64,000 nt of DNA, taken from contig JAHBXG010000002.1 in NCBI GenBank assembly GCA_019636565.1, positions 90,453-154,452 of the forward strand, read 5' to 3'. Position 1 is the first letter of the stretch. Each line of letters begins with the position of its first letter. The translations under genes were made by a program, and so were the position numbers. This document shows positions 1-9,330 of the stretch, piece by piece. The stretch comes from Phycisphaeraceae bacterium. Lineage in GTDB: Bacteria > Planctomycetota > Phycisphaerae > Phycisphaerales > UBA1924. Under the pieces are notes generated by a model that saw only the letters and a program-made list of their open reading frames with translations, ran no database searches and was not told the DNA's origin.

Positions 1-774
1 CTCATAACCATCGGCCGCCAATGGCCCGACGTCCGCCGTGTCATCCGCGATCGCTCGCTCTGGCCCTGGCTCGCGGCATCCACCCTTCTCATCGCGATCA
101 ACTGGCTCGTTTTCATCTACGCCGTCGCCACCGGCCGCATCGTCGAATCCAGCCTCGGCTTCTTCCTCAACCCGCTCGTCACCGTCGTCCTCGGCATGCT
201 TTTTCTCGGTGAGCGCCTCAGGCCCCTGCAGTGGTCAGCCGCGTTCATTGCCGCGGCGGGCCTTGCCTATCTCACAATCGCCCGTGGCGGACTTCCGTGG
301 ATCACCCTCACCCTCTCGCTCTGCTTCGCGATCTACGCGCTCCTGCGAAAAAAGGCCCCTGTCAGGCCCATGACCGGGCTCTTTGTCGAAACCGCCATTC
401 TCTTTCCGGCATCGCTCGCCTTTCTGCTCTGGACCCACACCCGACCCGAAGCAGCAACCTTCAACACGCCGCTCACGCTCGGCCTGCTCTCGCTCGCCGG
501 CATCGTCACCACCGTGCCGATGCTCTGGTTCATCGCCGCCTCGCGACGCATGCCGCTTGTCACCCTCGGTTTTCTGCAATTCATCAACCCGACAATTCAG
601 TTTGTGGTCGGCGTCGTGATCTTCCACGAGGCCTTCGACCGCGATCGCCTGATCGCCTTTTCCATCGTCTGGATCGGCGTGATCCTTTTTTTGCTCGATC
701 TTGTCCGGCGTTCGGCCCGCGCAATCTCACAGAGCGATGCCGCCGCCGCGACCGTTATGGCCGAGCCGGAGTAA
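1..774 (+). CDS. rarD: RarD-type EamA/DMT permease, 5' end missing
   Basis: The reading frame is open from base 1, so the N-terminal part lies outside the window; 257 residues remain. They contain several hydrophobic membrane segments. The segment NWLVFIYAV followed by SSLGFFLNPLVTVVLGM and FLGERLRPLQW is typical of the RarD subgroup of the drug/metabolite transporter superfamily. RarD proteins are inner-membrane permeases whose substrate is poorly defined (the E. coli member was named for chloramphenicol sensitivity). The end, with VWIGVILFLLDL, is intact and is followed by a short hydrophilic tail. It converges on the next gene with a 20-bp gap. Confidence 0.85.
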   Translation, partial: LITIGRQWPDVRRVIRDRSLWPWLAASTLLIAINWLVFIYAVATGRIVESSLGFFLNPLVTVVLGMLFLGERLRPLQWSAAFIAAAGLAYLTIARGGLPWITLTLSLCFAIYALLRKKAPVRPMTGLFVETAILFPASLAFLLWTHTRPEAATFNTPLTLGLLSLAGIVTTVPMLWFIAASRRMPLVTLGFLQFINPTIQFVVGVVIFHEAFDRDRLIAFSIVWIGVILFLLDLVRRSARAISQSDAAAATVMAEPE

Positions 775-794
775 TCCCGCATCCGAGTGAGTCC

Positions 795-1859
795 TCAGCG
801 CGGCCCGATCGCGATGAAGTTCACGCTTGTGTTGAACAAGGCTCCCGTCGAGTCGTACGTGAAGAACGTGCAACTGCTGGTCGTGACATTGCCGACCGTG
901 CACATGCGTCCCGTGCTTCCCGGCGTCGCGACGAACGTCGGCGTGCTGCTGAACGCGGTGTTGAATGTCACGTCGAATCGTCCGGTGGACGGACGCGAGA
1001 CGGTCCAGCCCGAGCCGGCGAAGACCGTGCCCCCGGCCCCGACGGTGCCGCGGACCGTCCGCAGATTCTCTTCGGTCGCATTGGCGAAATACTGGCCCAC
1101 AGGTCCGAGCCGGATGTCGCCCCGCACCTCGAGTTTGGAAGCCGGCGCGGTTGTCCCGATGCCGACATTGCCGGTGCTGTCGGTGCGCAGGATGATGTCG
1201 CCGTTAGGACGCGTGTTGAAAATCGTAAAGTTCGGGTCGCCGGCGGAGCCATACCCAACCCACGCGCGCTCGACGTTGCCGCTGTCGCGGTAGCTGATGT
1301 ACCCCACCTGCTGCGTGGTGGAGTCGGTGTCCTGCAGCGCGAGCGTGGGCGCGGTCGAAGCGATGTGGACCGTATGAGTCGGAGCCGCCGTACCGACACC
1401 GATTTTTCCGTTGCTGTCGACCGAAACGGCGTTGATACCCGTGCCGTTCGCGGGCGTGAGGCCCGACGACAGATGCGCCCAAGTGGCCGAAGGCGCCGGC
1501 GTCACCACCTGACGATCAGAGAGCGTCGTAAAACCCGTGGCATCGGAGCAGTCGAGACCCGTGTCGGCCCGCACCGCGATCTCGATCGCCCTGGTTCCGC
1601 TCGTGACGAAACTCTTGCCGAAGTCGATTTCCGCGGTGAAGACGCCGTTGGTGACTTGGACATTGTCCACGCACACGGCCGGCGCGACGACCAGTCCGCC
1701 CGATGTCGCGTTGAAAAGCGTGAATTTCAAATCGTACAGACCGCTTACGGCCGAACCGCCGGAACTCAACTGCCCCTGATAGGTAAACGCGGTGGACTGG
1801 GCCAACGACGCCGAGGCGACAAAGGCAACAACGAACGACGCGCAGATCAGACGACGCAT
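795..1859 (-). CDS. Secreted repeat protein with tail-fibre-like GxVGIGTTxP motifs
   Basis: This 354-residue protein begins with a signal peptide (MRRLICASFVVAFVASASLAQ, cleavage after SLAQ). That is why I use ATG 1859 rather than the open frame running up to 2093. The N-terminal domain (FTYQGQLSSGGSAVSGLYDLKFTLF) resembles the domain that opens many planctomycete and delta-proteobacterial exported proteins. The middle carries IGVGTAAPTHTVHI and GNVGIGTTAPASKLEVRGDI, motifs normally found just before an S74 intramolecular-chaperone domain in tail-fibre-like proteins. No S74 catalytic domain follows; the protein ends in a beta-rich, Thr/Ser-rich region. The function is unknown; exported location is the safest inference. 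Confidence 0.8.
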   Translation of the reverse strand: MRRLICASFVVAFVASASLAQSTAFTYQGQLSSGGSAVSGLYDLKFTLFNATSGGLVVAPAVCVDNVQVTNGVFTAEIDFGKSFVTSGTRAIEIAVRADTGLDCSDATGFTTLSDRQVVTPAPSATWAHLSSGLTPANGTGINAVSVDSNGKIGVGTAAPTHTVHIASTAPTLALQDTDSTTQQVGYISYRDSGNVERAWVGYGSAGDPNFTIFNTRPNGDIILRTDSTGNVGIGTTAPASKLEVRGDIRLGPVGQYFANATEENLRTVRGTVGAGGTVFAGSGWTVSRPSTGRFDVTFNTAFSSTPTFVATPGSTGRMCTVGNVTTSSCTFFTYDSTGALFNTSVNFIAIGPR

Positions 1860-2140
1860 GAGTATGACTCCGCAAGAGTGATTTCCTGCCCTGAAATGGC
1901 GGGCATTTCCCCCATTCCAAGATAACTCAATGTTCTCGCAATGACATGCGATTTGAGTCGAACTCCCCCCAGAACCCCTTCGACCGTTCGCCTTCGGGAT
2001 GGGTGGCGACCGCCTCCGGCTCGCGCGGTTCGATTCCAATCTGTTTCCAGGCTCTTTGTTGGAGTTACCCTCGAACCGCTCGAAGCCCCCCACCGGCAGT
2101 TCGCGCCGGGCGCGCCTCCAAACGAGAGTGCGCTCCGCAC

Positions 2141-2893
2141 CTAAGACTTTGCGACCGTCCGCCTCACGATCCCCAGCCCGTACTGGCTCGCCGCCTTTTT
2201 CACAAACAAGTCGAAATCGACCGCGGCATACTCGTTCGCCGAATCCGAAATCACCCGCACCACGCCGAGCGGAATCCCCTGCTCATGACACACCTGCGCA
2301 ACCGCCCCGCCCTCCATCTCGACGCACAGCGCGCTCGGAACTCTCGATCGCACGGCCTCCCGATCCGCTCCACTCGCGACAAACCGATCGCCGCTCGCGA
2401 TATCTCCAGAGAAAACGCGCGGAGAGGGAATCCCCAGTTCGGCCGCTGCCGCCGACCCGATCGCCTCCTGAGAATCGTGCCGCACAAACTCCGCGGCACT
2501 TTGTTCCAGAATCTCGCGCAGCCGGAAATCACATTCGAACGAGCTCGCACCAAGGAGCGGAATCTCCAGAGGCGGGAAAATGGGTGATGCATCCATGTCG
2601 TGCTGCCAGAGGCGCTTCCCGACCACCACATCGCCGACCCGAAGATTCGGATCGAGCGCACCCGCTACCCCGCTGAAGATGATCGACGAGACCCGGTGAA
2701 CATCGATCAGGTGCTGCGCCGTCGCCGCCGAGGCCACCTTCCCCATCCGGCTGAAGACGAGAACGATCCGCCGCCCCTCGAGCTCGCCTGTGTAATACGT
2801 CCTGCCTCCGTGTGTGCGCTCCGACTCCCGCCGCATCTCTCGCGCGAGCAGAATTGCCTCCTCCGGCATGGCGGTCATGATTCCGATAGTCAC
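2141..2893 (-). CDS. mtnN: 5'-methylthioadenosine/S-adenosylhomocysteine nucleosidase
   Basis: The 250-residue product matches the PNP/UDP phosphorylase fold of MtnN (Pfs): IGIMTAMPEEA at the N terminus, FSGVAGALDPNLRVGDVV in the middle, and the substrate-binding CVEMEGGAVAQV followed by VRVISDSAN with the catalytic Asp. It cleaves MTA and SAH to adenine plus the thioribosyl or ribosyl-homocysteine, recycling by-products of SAM-dependent reactions. The start is GTG 2893, which overlaps the stop of the upstream cupin gene by 4 bp (GTGA), so the two are probably translationally coupled. The length is slightly above the usual 230-240 residues. Confidence 0.93.
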   Translation of the reverse strand: MTIGIMTAMPEEAILLAREMRRESERTHGGRTYYTGELEGRRIVLVFSRMGKVASAATAQHLIDVHRVSSIIFSGVAGALDPNLRVGDVVVGKRLWQHDMDASPIFPPLEIPLLGASSFECDFRLREILEQSAAEFVRHDSQEAIGSAAAAELGIPSPRVFSGDIASGDRFVASGADREAVRSRVPSALCVEMEGGAVAQVCHEQGIPLGVVRVISDSANEYAAVDFDLFVKKAASQYGLGIVRRTVAKS

Positions 2894-3477
2894 GGCGTGC
2901 CCTCCGGAATCCGTTGCGGCGCCAGCGCCTCGATCAATTCACGCACACGGTCGTCGGCCTTCGCGCACAGCGACAGCATCCGGTCGCGCGTCCCGAGCTC
3001 AAAATCGGCCCACTCAAAGCCGGGCGAAACCGTGCACCCGAGCAGCGCGTACCCGGCGCCGCCACCGCCCGCGCGAATCCGGCACCCCTGCCACACCCCG
3101 CGCGGCACAGCCACCTGCGGCCGATCCCCCCGCTCGAGATCGGCGCCGATCCCCACGACCTGCGCGCTGCCATCCGGGAAGAGCTGCAGTTGCTCGACCG
3201 CGTCACCCTGATAAAAGTGAAACACCTCGTCGCTCTGCACGAGGTGCATGAGCGACACGACCCCCGGCGCGAGCAGAAAGTAGATCTGCGTGCTGTGGTT
3301 CCTGCCGCAGTCGCGCGAGAGATAGCGTCCCGGCAGCGCATCGCCCGGTATCTTCTCGCCCGATCGGTACGTCTCACGGAAATAACCGCCCTCGTTCGGC
3401 AGCGGCACGAGCCCGAGAACTTCGACGATTCTCTTTGCCTGCGCGTTGAGCACGGCACCAGAATATGGCGCCGCCAA
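2890..3477 (-). CDS. DUF985-family cupin protein
   Basis: The 195-residue product is a single cupin domain of the DUF985 family. It shows NEGGYFRETYRSGE near the N terminus, STQIYFLLAPG, the metal-site-like stretch SDEVFHFYQGDAVEQL and GCTVSPGFEWADFELG near the end. Members are small double-stranded beta-helix proteins; some bind sugar- or nucleotide-like ligands, but no reaction is firmly established. It is coupled to mtnN by a 4-bp overlap. The frame begins with TTG at 3477; GTG at 3453 is an alternative start, and neither has a convincing ribosome-binding site. Confidence 0.85.
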   Translation of the reverse strand: MAAPYSGAVLNAQAKRIVEVLGLVPLPNEGGYFRETYRSGEKIPGDALPGRYLSRDCGRNHSTQIYFLLAPGVVSLMHLVQSDEVFHFYQGDAVEQLQLFPDGSAQVVGIGADLERGDRPQVAVPRGVWQGCRIRAGGGGAGYALLGCTVSPGFEWADFELGTRDRMLSLCAKADDRVRELIEALAPQRIPEGTP

Positions 3478-3494
3478 TCCTCGGCGATGACCAT

Positions 3495-4409
3495 TCAGGC
3501 ACTGCGAAGCTTGCGGAGCGAATCGCGCGCCCGCACCACCGACTCACCCTCTTCGATTCGCAATCTCCTGATCAGATCAGCGATCTCCGGGAGCGCCGCG
3601 TCCGTCCGCGCTTCCAGCCGTTCACGCAACGTCGCGACATCGTGAAACCGGCCGAGGTGCCGCGCAGCCCCGGCGATGATCTCTTCCTTGCGCTTCGTGC
3701 CACGGACTCCGAGGTCGCGGAGCGTGCGCAGCGAGATGCGGAGCTTCTTCAGATCAATCCGCAGATCGTGCAGCGCCGCATCCGGCGGCAGCGGGCGCGA
3801 GAGCACCTCGTTCGCGCGATCGATCCACCGACCCGCGCGCCGAGCCACCTGCTTGCGAACGACAACGGTTTCGGTTTCCACATCGGTGGCAAGCCGCGCT
3901 CGCAACTTGCGAAGCCGGCCCGGCGTCACCTTCGCGACGTACTCGAGCAGATCCCGTTCATAGAGCGGGCGCTCCTGTTCGATTTCTCTCTGCAGGCGGC
4001 GCGGCTGACCTTCGCCCCCGAGAAGCTCCGAGGCAATCTCCACGTGGACATCAAGATCACGCACCCGCCCCGCGCGCCGGCGGAGCTTTCGAAGAATGAC
4101 CCTCAGTTTCTCGGATGCGCTCTTGTCGAGCTCGCTTCCCAACACATCGAGCACCACGCTCGCGGCGCGGCACGAACGCCTCAGCACGTGCACCTTTTCC
4201 GCCGTCGCCTCGCGTGCTCCCAGCAATTCCTCCGCCGCCTCGAGCACCTCGCCCACGGCACGCCGCGCTACCCGCACGGGTTGGACACCCTGCGTGCGAC
4301 GACTCGGGCTTTCGACGACGGCGGACAGCATGCTGCGTGGCACCTTTGCAAAAGGCCTGGCTCGGCTTCCTTGCCGTCGGGGTTCCACGGGCGAGCTTAT
4401 GGGCGGCAT
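3495..4409 (-). CDS. CHAD domain protein
   Basis: The frame encodes an alpha-helical, Arg/Lys/His-rich CHAD domain: KVHVLRRSCRAASVVLDVLG, then RRRAGRVRDLDVHVEIA, and DLRIDLKKLRISLRTLRDLG in the second half. CHAD domains bind polyphosphate through conserved basic residues and often accompany CYTH triphosphatases. Here there is no CYTH domain in the protein or next door. The start is uncertain: GTG 4442, ATG 4409 and ATG 4331 are all in frame. ATG 4331 has a weak AAAGG upstream and still keeps the whole domain. It lies 17 bp upstream of the cupin-mtnN pair on the same strand. Confidence 0.85.
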   Translation of the reverse strand: MPPISSPVEPRRQGSRARPFAKVPRSMLSAVVESPSRRTQGVQPVRVARRAVGEVLEAAEELLGAREATAEKVHVLRRSCRAASVVLDVLGSELDKSASEKLRVILRKLRRRAGRVRDLDVHVEIASELLGGEGQPRRLQREIEQERPLYERDLLEYVAKVTPGRLRKLRARLATDVETETVVVRKQVARRAGRWIDRANEVLSRPLPPDAALHDLRIDLKKLRISLRTLRDLGVRGTKRKEEIIAGAARHLGRFHDVATLRERLEARTDAALPEIADLIRRLRIEEGESVVRARDSLRKLRSA

Positions 4410-4617
4410 TGTGTGGCCGCTGCGTGAAACCGCAGCCACCACAAGATTTCACACAACCCGCCGTCCCAGCGCAAAAATCGGGGTCGCCCGTAAGCCGAAT
4501 TCGCCTCGCTTGTGGAAATCCTGTGCACGACTTGTCAACTGGCGACAGCCCGCGCCAGATGACATCAGCAATCGGCGATCGCGCGTTCTCACCGAACGTC
4601 GCGGCATCCGCAAAGCG

Positions 4618-5529
4618 CTACTTGGGAAAGAGAAACGTGAGATTGATGCGAAGGCCCCAAGTCGGCCCCTGCGCCGGACTCTCCGCGTAGTAGCGCCCGC
4701 CCACCTGCAAACTCACCGGTTGTTCTCCAACTCTGAAAATCTGGCTCACCATCAGGTTGAGCGGAACCGTCCACTGCTTCCCCGTCCAGTCGTACGTCGA
4801 TTCGGTATTGAGAGTGAGTGAAGTCGCGGTCGGCCAGGTGTAACTGACAAAGGGTTGAAAGTACGAGGCATTGATCGTCGGGTCGCCGTGCGGGCCCGCG
4901 ACGCGCCAGATGTGATTCGCCAGAATTCCGTACGTCCACCCGTGCTCCTGCTTCAGCACAACCGCGGTCGGCCCGAGGCCGAGTTGCCCTTGCCCGAGCT
5001 GCGAATCGGTTGCCGTCGGGATGTATTCGACCGGCCCGACGCCCCAGATCAGACCCCACGGACCGGGTTCTTTCGGCGAGAAAAACTGCGACGCCGTCGT
5101 ATCGCTGAGCCCGAACTTGTCGGACATTCCCGGCGCCGGCGCTTCCTGGTACACCACCGGCACGATCGTTCGGAAAATGATGTTCCAGTCTTCGCTGATC
5201 GAAACCGGAATCACCGGCTGGATGTTCAGCGTGAACTTGCCGGCATCGTTGGGGCCAAAGCCCTTGTCGTAGTTGAACTGAAACGGAACGCTGATCAGAT
5301 CCGCGACGGGGTTGTTCAGTTTCTTCGCCAGTTCGTTGCCGTTGTCCGACGCGGCCTGTGCCGGCGCCGCCCCTTGCTTTGCGTTCACGCCCTCATCGAA
5401 GCGGAAAACGACGGAGGTATCGAGTTTCGCCGCGCCGCTGTCTTCGCCGGAGATTTCAGCTCCGGTGCAGTTGAACGCGACAATCGCAAGGGCTGTCATC
5501 ACGCTCGTCCTTGTCACCATTCCGTTCAT
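4618..5529 (-). CDS. Outer-membrane beta-barrel protein of the family often mislabelled 'neuromedin U'
   Basis: I choose ATG 5529 because GGAG lies 8 nt upstream and an export signal (TSVMTALAIVAFNCTGAE) follows; the longer frame would run into the next gene. The mature protein of about 280 residues is made of alternating beta strands with conserved blocks DLISVPFQFNYDKGFGPND, TLNIQPVIPVSISEDWNII, GLIWGVGPVEYIPTAT, YGILANHIW and LTLNTESTYDW, and it ends LRINLTFLFPK, a beta-barrel-type C terminus. Close relatives in planctomycetes and proteobacteria are frequently annotated 'neuromedin U', a naming error; they belong near the MetA-pathway phenol-degradation transporter-like barrels. Substrate is unknown. 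Confidence 0.8.
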   Translation of the reverse strand: MNGMVTRTSVMTALAIVAFNCTGAEISGEDSGAAKLDTSVVFRFDEGVNAKQGAAPAQAASDNGNELAKKLNNPVADLISVPFQFNYDKGFGPNDAGKFTLNIQPVIPVSISEDWNIIFRTIVPVVYQEAPAPGMSDKFGLSDTTASQFFSPKEPGPWGLIWGVGPVEYIPTATDSQLGQGQLGLGPTAVVLKQEHGWTYGILANHIWRVAGPHGDPTINASYFQPFVSYTWPTATSLTLNTESTYDWTGKQWTVPLNLMVSQIFRVGEQPVSLQVGGRYYAESPAQGPTWGLRINLTFLFPK

Positions 5530-5590
5530 GCGCCACGCTCCATTTATCCGCACCGGCTTCGGCGGAACCGAAGCTACCGGCTCGGCAACT

Positions 5591-6592
5591 TCAGAATCGT
5601 ATCGTCCGATTCGAAGTCGAGGGGCTCGTCGAGTTTTTTTTTGCGAGGTCCAACAGAAACTCCCAGTCCATCGCCGGTCCGGGATCGACCTTGTTCTGCT
5701 GAATGTGCTCGTGCCCGAGCAGGCCCTTGAATCGCAACCACTCTTCATCACTGAGGCATCGCGACAGCGCAATGTTCATGGTGTCGCGGGGCGATTCGAG
5801 AGGTATCTCGGGCAGCGCGATGTGCAGCGCACTGAGCAACGATGCGAGCGACGAGTACTGCTGCGCGGTGTAGTCAGCCTGCACAAGGTGCTGCCCATGA
5901 ACTTCGCCCCGAACGAAGTCGGGCCGGCGCGGGCGCGCGACAAACCCCGGAGTCCGGATGCCGCCGTCGCCGACTTCCGGCGGCAGCGTGACGTAGAGCC
6001 CGCGCTCATCGCGGGTATACCACCTTTCAAGGACCGGGCTCTCGCTCGGGTACGCACCGATGTTGGCGATCTCGATGCCGATCGAGCGGGCATTCGACTT
6101 GGTCGCGTGCCATGCGCGTTCCTTCACATCGAGTGTCTGATAGATCGTGCCGTCCAAGTCCACCATGAAGTGGATCGAGAGCCCGCGAACATCGTGCAGC
6201 GTGCGGAAGCACTGGCGGCTGGTGCCGCTGGCGTCGTAGTGAAGCACGATCTGATCGACGGTTTCTCGCACCGCTTCGATGTCCCAGTTCCCGCCTCGCG
6301 TGCGTTCCGCCAGATCCGGATCCGTTGCACGGGAGTCGTATCGGTTGGGGGTCTTGATCGACCCTGCGGAGTGCTCCCAATCGGATTGATCCAGAGGGGC
6401 GAACCGCTTCTCGACCCGGTATCCGTCGTAGCCGCCGGGGTCGGTCCACAGAACCACGGGAACACCGGTGTGGAAGAATCGACCGGCCACCACGATTTCA
6501 TCGCCGCAACGTTTGAGTTCGGACCCAGTGCTCGGTTTCGACTGGCAACCCGCAAGCAGCACCGTCAATGCAAGAATTGCGGCTCGAATCAT
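5591..6592 (-). CDS. Lipoprotein N-acetylmuramoyl-L-alanine amidase (Amidase_2)
   Basis: The 333-residue protein starts with a lipoprotein signal ending in LLAGC (Cys 16). The Amidase_2 fold follows, with zinc-ligand motifs IVLHYDASG, ERAWHATKSNARSIGIEI and GHEHIQQNKVDPG. This is the AmpD/AmiD-type amidase that cuts the amide between N-acetylmuramic acid and the L-Ala of the stem peptide. A lipid anchor suggests AmiD-like action on cell-wall fragments at a membrane surface. The C-terminal 20 residues are Ser/Thr/Asn rich. It sits 61 bp upstream of the barrel gene, in the same orientation. Confidence 0.9.
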   Translation of the reverse strand: MIRAAILALTVLLAGCQSKPSTGSELKRCGDEIVVAGRFFHTGVPVVLWTDPGGYDGYRVEKRFAPLDQSDWEHSAGSIKTPNRYDSRATDPDLAERTRGGNWDIEAVRETVDQIVLHYDASGTSRQCFRTLHDVRGLSIHFMVDLDGTIYQTLDVKERAWHATKSNARSIGIEIANIGAYPSESPVLERWYTRDERGLYVTLPPEVGDGGIRTPGFVARPRRPDFVRGEVHGQHLVQADYTAQQYSSLASLLSALHIALPEIPLESPRDTMNIALSRCLSDEEWLRFKGLLGHEHIQQNKVDPGPAMDWEFLLDLAKKNSTSPSTSNRTIRF

Positions 6593-6673
6593 GGCGCGAG
6601 AGTATCAGAGTCTCTGTCGCGAGAATTGCTCCCCATGGAACACTCGGTTTCCCCCGCATTGACAGAGCTCGGG

Positions 6674-8068
6674 TCACACTCGCATCGGGTCAGATGGCGA
6701 CACCAACGTCCCCTCGCGGGCCGAGATCAGCGTCGCGGTCATCGCGTCGCCGGTGATGTTGATCACCGTGCGGCACATGTCCAAAATGCGATCTACACCC
6801 AGGATGACCGCGATGCCCGCCGGCGGAACGTGAATCGACTCCAGCACGATCACCATCAGCACGATGCTGGCGCCGGGAACACCCGCAGTCCCGACTGAGA
6901 CCAGCGTTGCCGTCGTGACGATCATCGCCTGATCGGCGAACGTGAGAGGAATGCCGTACAACTGCGCCAGAAACGTCGCCGCGACGGCCTGATAGAGCGC
7001 GGTTCCGTTCATATTGATCGTGGCACCCAGCGGCAGCACAAAGCTGGCAACCGATGCGGGTACTCCAAGTCGCTTCTCCACGCACTCGATGTTGACGGCA
7101 AGGGTTGCTGCGGAAGAAGAACTCGAAAAAGCAAGAAGTTGCGCGGGAGCGGTCGCGCGAAAGAACGCGCGCGGGCTGACGCGGCCTTTGGTCAACAGCA
7201 ACAAGCAAAGGGGATACACCACAAACTGAACGGTGCAGAGCGCCCCCACCACGACGGCGCAGTAGACGGCAAGAGCACGAAGCACCTCGAGGCCCATGGT
7301 GGCGACGACTGGCGTGATCAGCGCGAAAACCGCGTACGGGGCAAGCGCCATGATCGCCTGTGTAATCGCGATGAATGCTTCACTCAGGCCGGAACACGCC
7401 CGCAGCGCTTCGTGCGCCCGCTGCCCCGGAGAGACACCCACCATGGTCAGACCGATTCCCAGCAAAACGGCCAGGACGATCACCTGGAGCATCTCCGCGT
7501 CCGCGAGCGCCCGGAATGGGTTGGTTGGCACCAGGTTTCGGATCAATGCCCAGGCGCTCATTGCCTGTTCGGCCTTCGCCGCGGCATCGACGCGCTGCGC
7601 CACCTCCGCCTCGCGCTCCGCGGCCATCGCCGCCCGTTGCTCCTGCGAGACAAAGTTTCCCGGCTTGATAGTGTTCGACCAGCCCAGCCCGACCACGATG
7701 GCCAGCACCGTTGTGACGAGAAAGATGAGCAGTGTTTGAACGCCCAGGCGACCGACGCGCCGAACATCCCCCAGGCTCGCGACCCCGACAACGAGCGAGA
7801 AGAGCGTCACAGGCACGGCGATGAACCGGAGGAGCCGAATGAACAGGTCACCCGTCAATCGGACGAGATTGACAAAGAATCGGGCAACGCCTGCCGCGGC
7901 ACCGGCCCCCGCGTTCGCATCGCTGGAGGTTCCCGCCAGAAAGGCGCTGGGGTCCGAGACACCAAGCGAGGCCCATGTAGAAGGCGTCCAGAACGCGCTG
8001 AGGGCTCCGCCAACGACCACGCCTAGCAGCAACGCGATGATGATCCGCCAGTGAAGCGCTAATTTCAT
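6674..8068 (-). CDS. Dicarboxylate/amino acid:cation symporter (DAACS family)
   Basis: The 464-residue membrane protein has the DAACS/SDF family hallmarks. The serine-rich re-entrant loop FSSSSSAATLAVNIECVEK is followed by VASFVLPLGATINMNGTALY, with the NMNGT sodium-site motif, and later by VGTAGVPGASIVLMVIVLE and ILGVDRILDMCRTVINITGD, with the substrate-binding Asp and Asn residues. It takes up glutamate, aspartate, C4-dicarboxylates or serine with sodium or protons; the exact substrate cannot be told from sequence. A non-membrane insert near residues 140-170 (EREAEVAQRVDAAAKAEQ) is a little longer than usual. Confidence 0.92.
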   Translation of the reverse strand: MKLALHWRIIIALLLGVVVGGALSAFWTPSTWASLGVSDPSAFLAGTSSDANAGAGAAAGVARFFVNLVRLTGDLFIRLLRFIAVPVTLFSLVVGVASLGDVRRVGRLGVQTLLIFLVTTVLAIVVGLGWSNTIKPGNFVSQEQRAAMAAEREAEVAQRVDAAAKAEQAMSAWALIRNLVPTNPFRALADAEMLQVIVLAVLLGIGLTMVGVSPGQRAHEALRACSGLSEAFIAITQAIMALAPYAVFALITPVVATMGLEVLRALAVYCAVVVGALCTVQFVVYPLCLLLLTKGRVSPRAFFRATAPAQLLAFSSSSSAATLAVNIECVEKRLGVPASVASFVLPLGATINMNGTALYQAVAATFLAQLYGIPLTFADQAMIVTTATLVSVGTAGVPGASIVLMVIVLESIHVPPAGIAVILGVDRILDMCRTVINITGDAMTATLISAREGTLVSPSDPMRV

Positions 8069-8095
8069 GCGCTTGACAGACTACCACGCCCGGCG

Positions 8096-9274
8096 TCAGA
8101 GCAGCGGGTTCTTCGCGCCGTGGGTGTATTCGCAAGTCGGGGACAGATTCGGCTGCGGGTTGACGAAAACGTCGGTGTACAGCTCGCTCTCATCCGGAAT
8201 CGGCGAAGACTCGGCGAAGTCGAGCGCGGCTTTTACGACCGCCTTCACCTCGGTCTGCAATTCCATGAACTGCTGCTCGCTCAGCACCGGTTTGCCGTCC
8301 GGGCCCTTGCGATCTTCCATCAGATGGGCCGCGAGGCGATCGATCGAGTCCTTCGCCTTGAACTGATCGACTTCTTCCTTCGTGCGGTATTTCTGCGGGT
8401 CGGACATCGAGTGCCCGAGATAGCGATAGGTCTTGAGATCGATGAACGCCGGCTTCTGATTCTCTCGACACCAATCCACGACGGGCTTGAACGAGTCGTA
8501 TAAATCGATGACATCGAGGCCGTCGATGATCTCGCCACGGATGCCGTAGGCCTCTGCCTTCTTGCGAAGATCTTCCGACATCGTTGTTCCGCGATCGATC
8601 GAGGTACCCATCGAATAACCATTGTTCTCGACGATGTAGATCACCGGAATGCCGTAGAGGCCGGCCAGATTCATGGCCTCGTGCAGGGCGCCCTGGTTCA
8701 GGGCACCGTCGCCGAGGTAAGCGAGCGAGACTTTCTTTTTCGCCTGGCCTCCATCGACTGCCCGCTTCATCACTTCGACTTCGTACTTGGCCGCGAACGC
8801 AAGACCCGTTCCGAGCGGGGTCTGCGCACCCACAATCCCGTGCCCGCCGAACAGCCAGTTGGGCTTGTCGAACATGTGCATCGAGCCGCCCTTGCCCTTG
8901 GCGCAGCCGGTGGACTTGCCGAACATCTCCGCCATGCAAGCTCCCGGGTCCATCCCGCGGGCCAAGGCGTGGCCGTGGTCGCGATACGCGGTGACAATCG
9001 GATCGTCCGGGTTGAGGGCGGCGATGGTGCCGACGGCGGTCGCTTCCTGCCCGGTGTACAGGTGGCAGAACCCGCCGATCTTGGCCTGCTGGTAGGCCTG
9101 AGCCGTTCGGTTCTCGAATTCCCGAATGAGAAACATGTCACGCAGCCATCGCACCAGGGTGGCTGGCGGGAGGCTGTCGGACGCCCTCGGACCGGCCTTC
9201 TTGGCCGTCTGAGGGGTGCCGGGCTTGGTGGGGGTGACGGACATATTGACGGAAGAATGGGCCACGGAAGTCAT
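8096..9274 (-). CDS. pdhA: Pyruvate dehydrogenase E1 component, alpha subunit
   Basis: The 392-residue product matches the alpha subunit of heterotetrameric E1: MFLIREFENRTAQAYQQ, GFCHLYTGQEATAVG, YRDHGHALARG, GGHGIVGAQTPLGTGLAFA, the thiamine-diphosphate motif GDGALNQGALHEAMN and the phosphorylation-loop-like YRYLGHSMSDP. It decarboxylates pyruvate for acetyl-CoA synthesis together with a beta subunit. No beta subunit, E2 or E3 gene is adjacent, so it is an orphan locus in this window. The first 30 residues are Ser/Pro/Thr-rich and non-conserved. It is divergent from apaG, 56 bp away. Confidence 0.92.
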   Translation of the reverse strand: MTSVAHSSVNMSVTPTKPGTPQTAKKAGPRASDSLPPATLVRWLRDMFLIREFENRTAQAYQQAKIGGFCHLYTGQEATAVGTIAALNPDDPIVTAYRDHGHALARGMDPGACMAEMFGKSTGCAKGKGGSMHMFDKPNWLFGGHGIVGAQTPLGTGLAFAAKYEVEVMKRAVDGGQAKKKVSLAYLGDGALNQGALHEAMNLAGLYGIPVIYIVENNGYSMGTSIDRGTTMSEDLRKKAEAYGIRGEIIDGLDVIDLYDSFKPVVDWCRENQKPAFIDLKTYRYLGHSMSDPQKYRTKEEVDQFKAKDSIDRLAAHLMEDRKGPDGKPVLSEQQFMELQTEVKAVVKAALDFAESSPIPDESELYTDVFVNPQPNLSPTCEYTHGAKNPLL

Positions 9275-9330
9275 CGGGAGGAACGGTAGGAGTCCGAACC
9301 TGCCCCCGTCCGCCGGCTTAGAGTTTTGGA

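Noticed and set aside
231..1925. 564-residue open frame on the plus strand
   Set aside because: It runs antisense to the signal-peptide-bearing secreted protein and overlaps rarD in another frame; the translation is Arg/His-rich shadow sequence.
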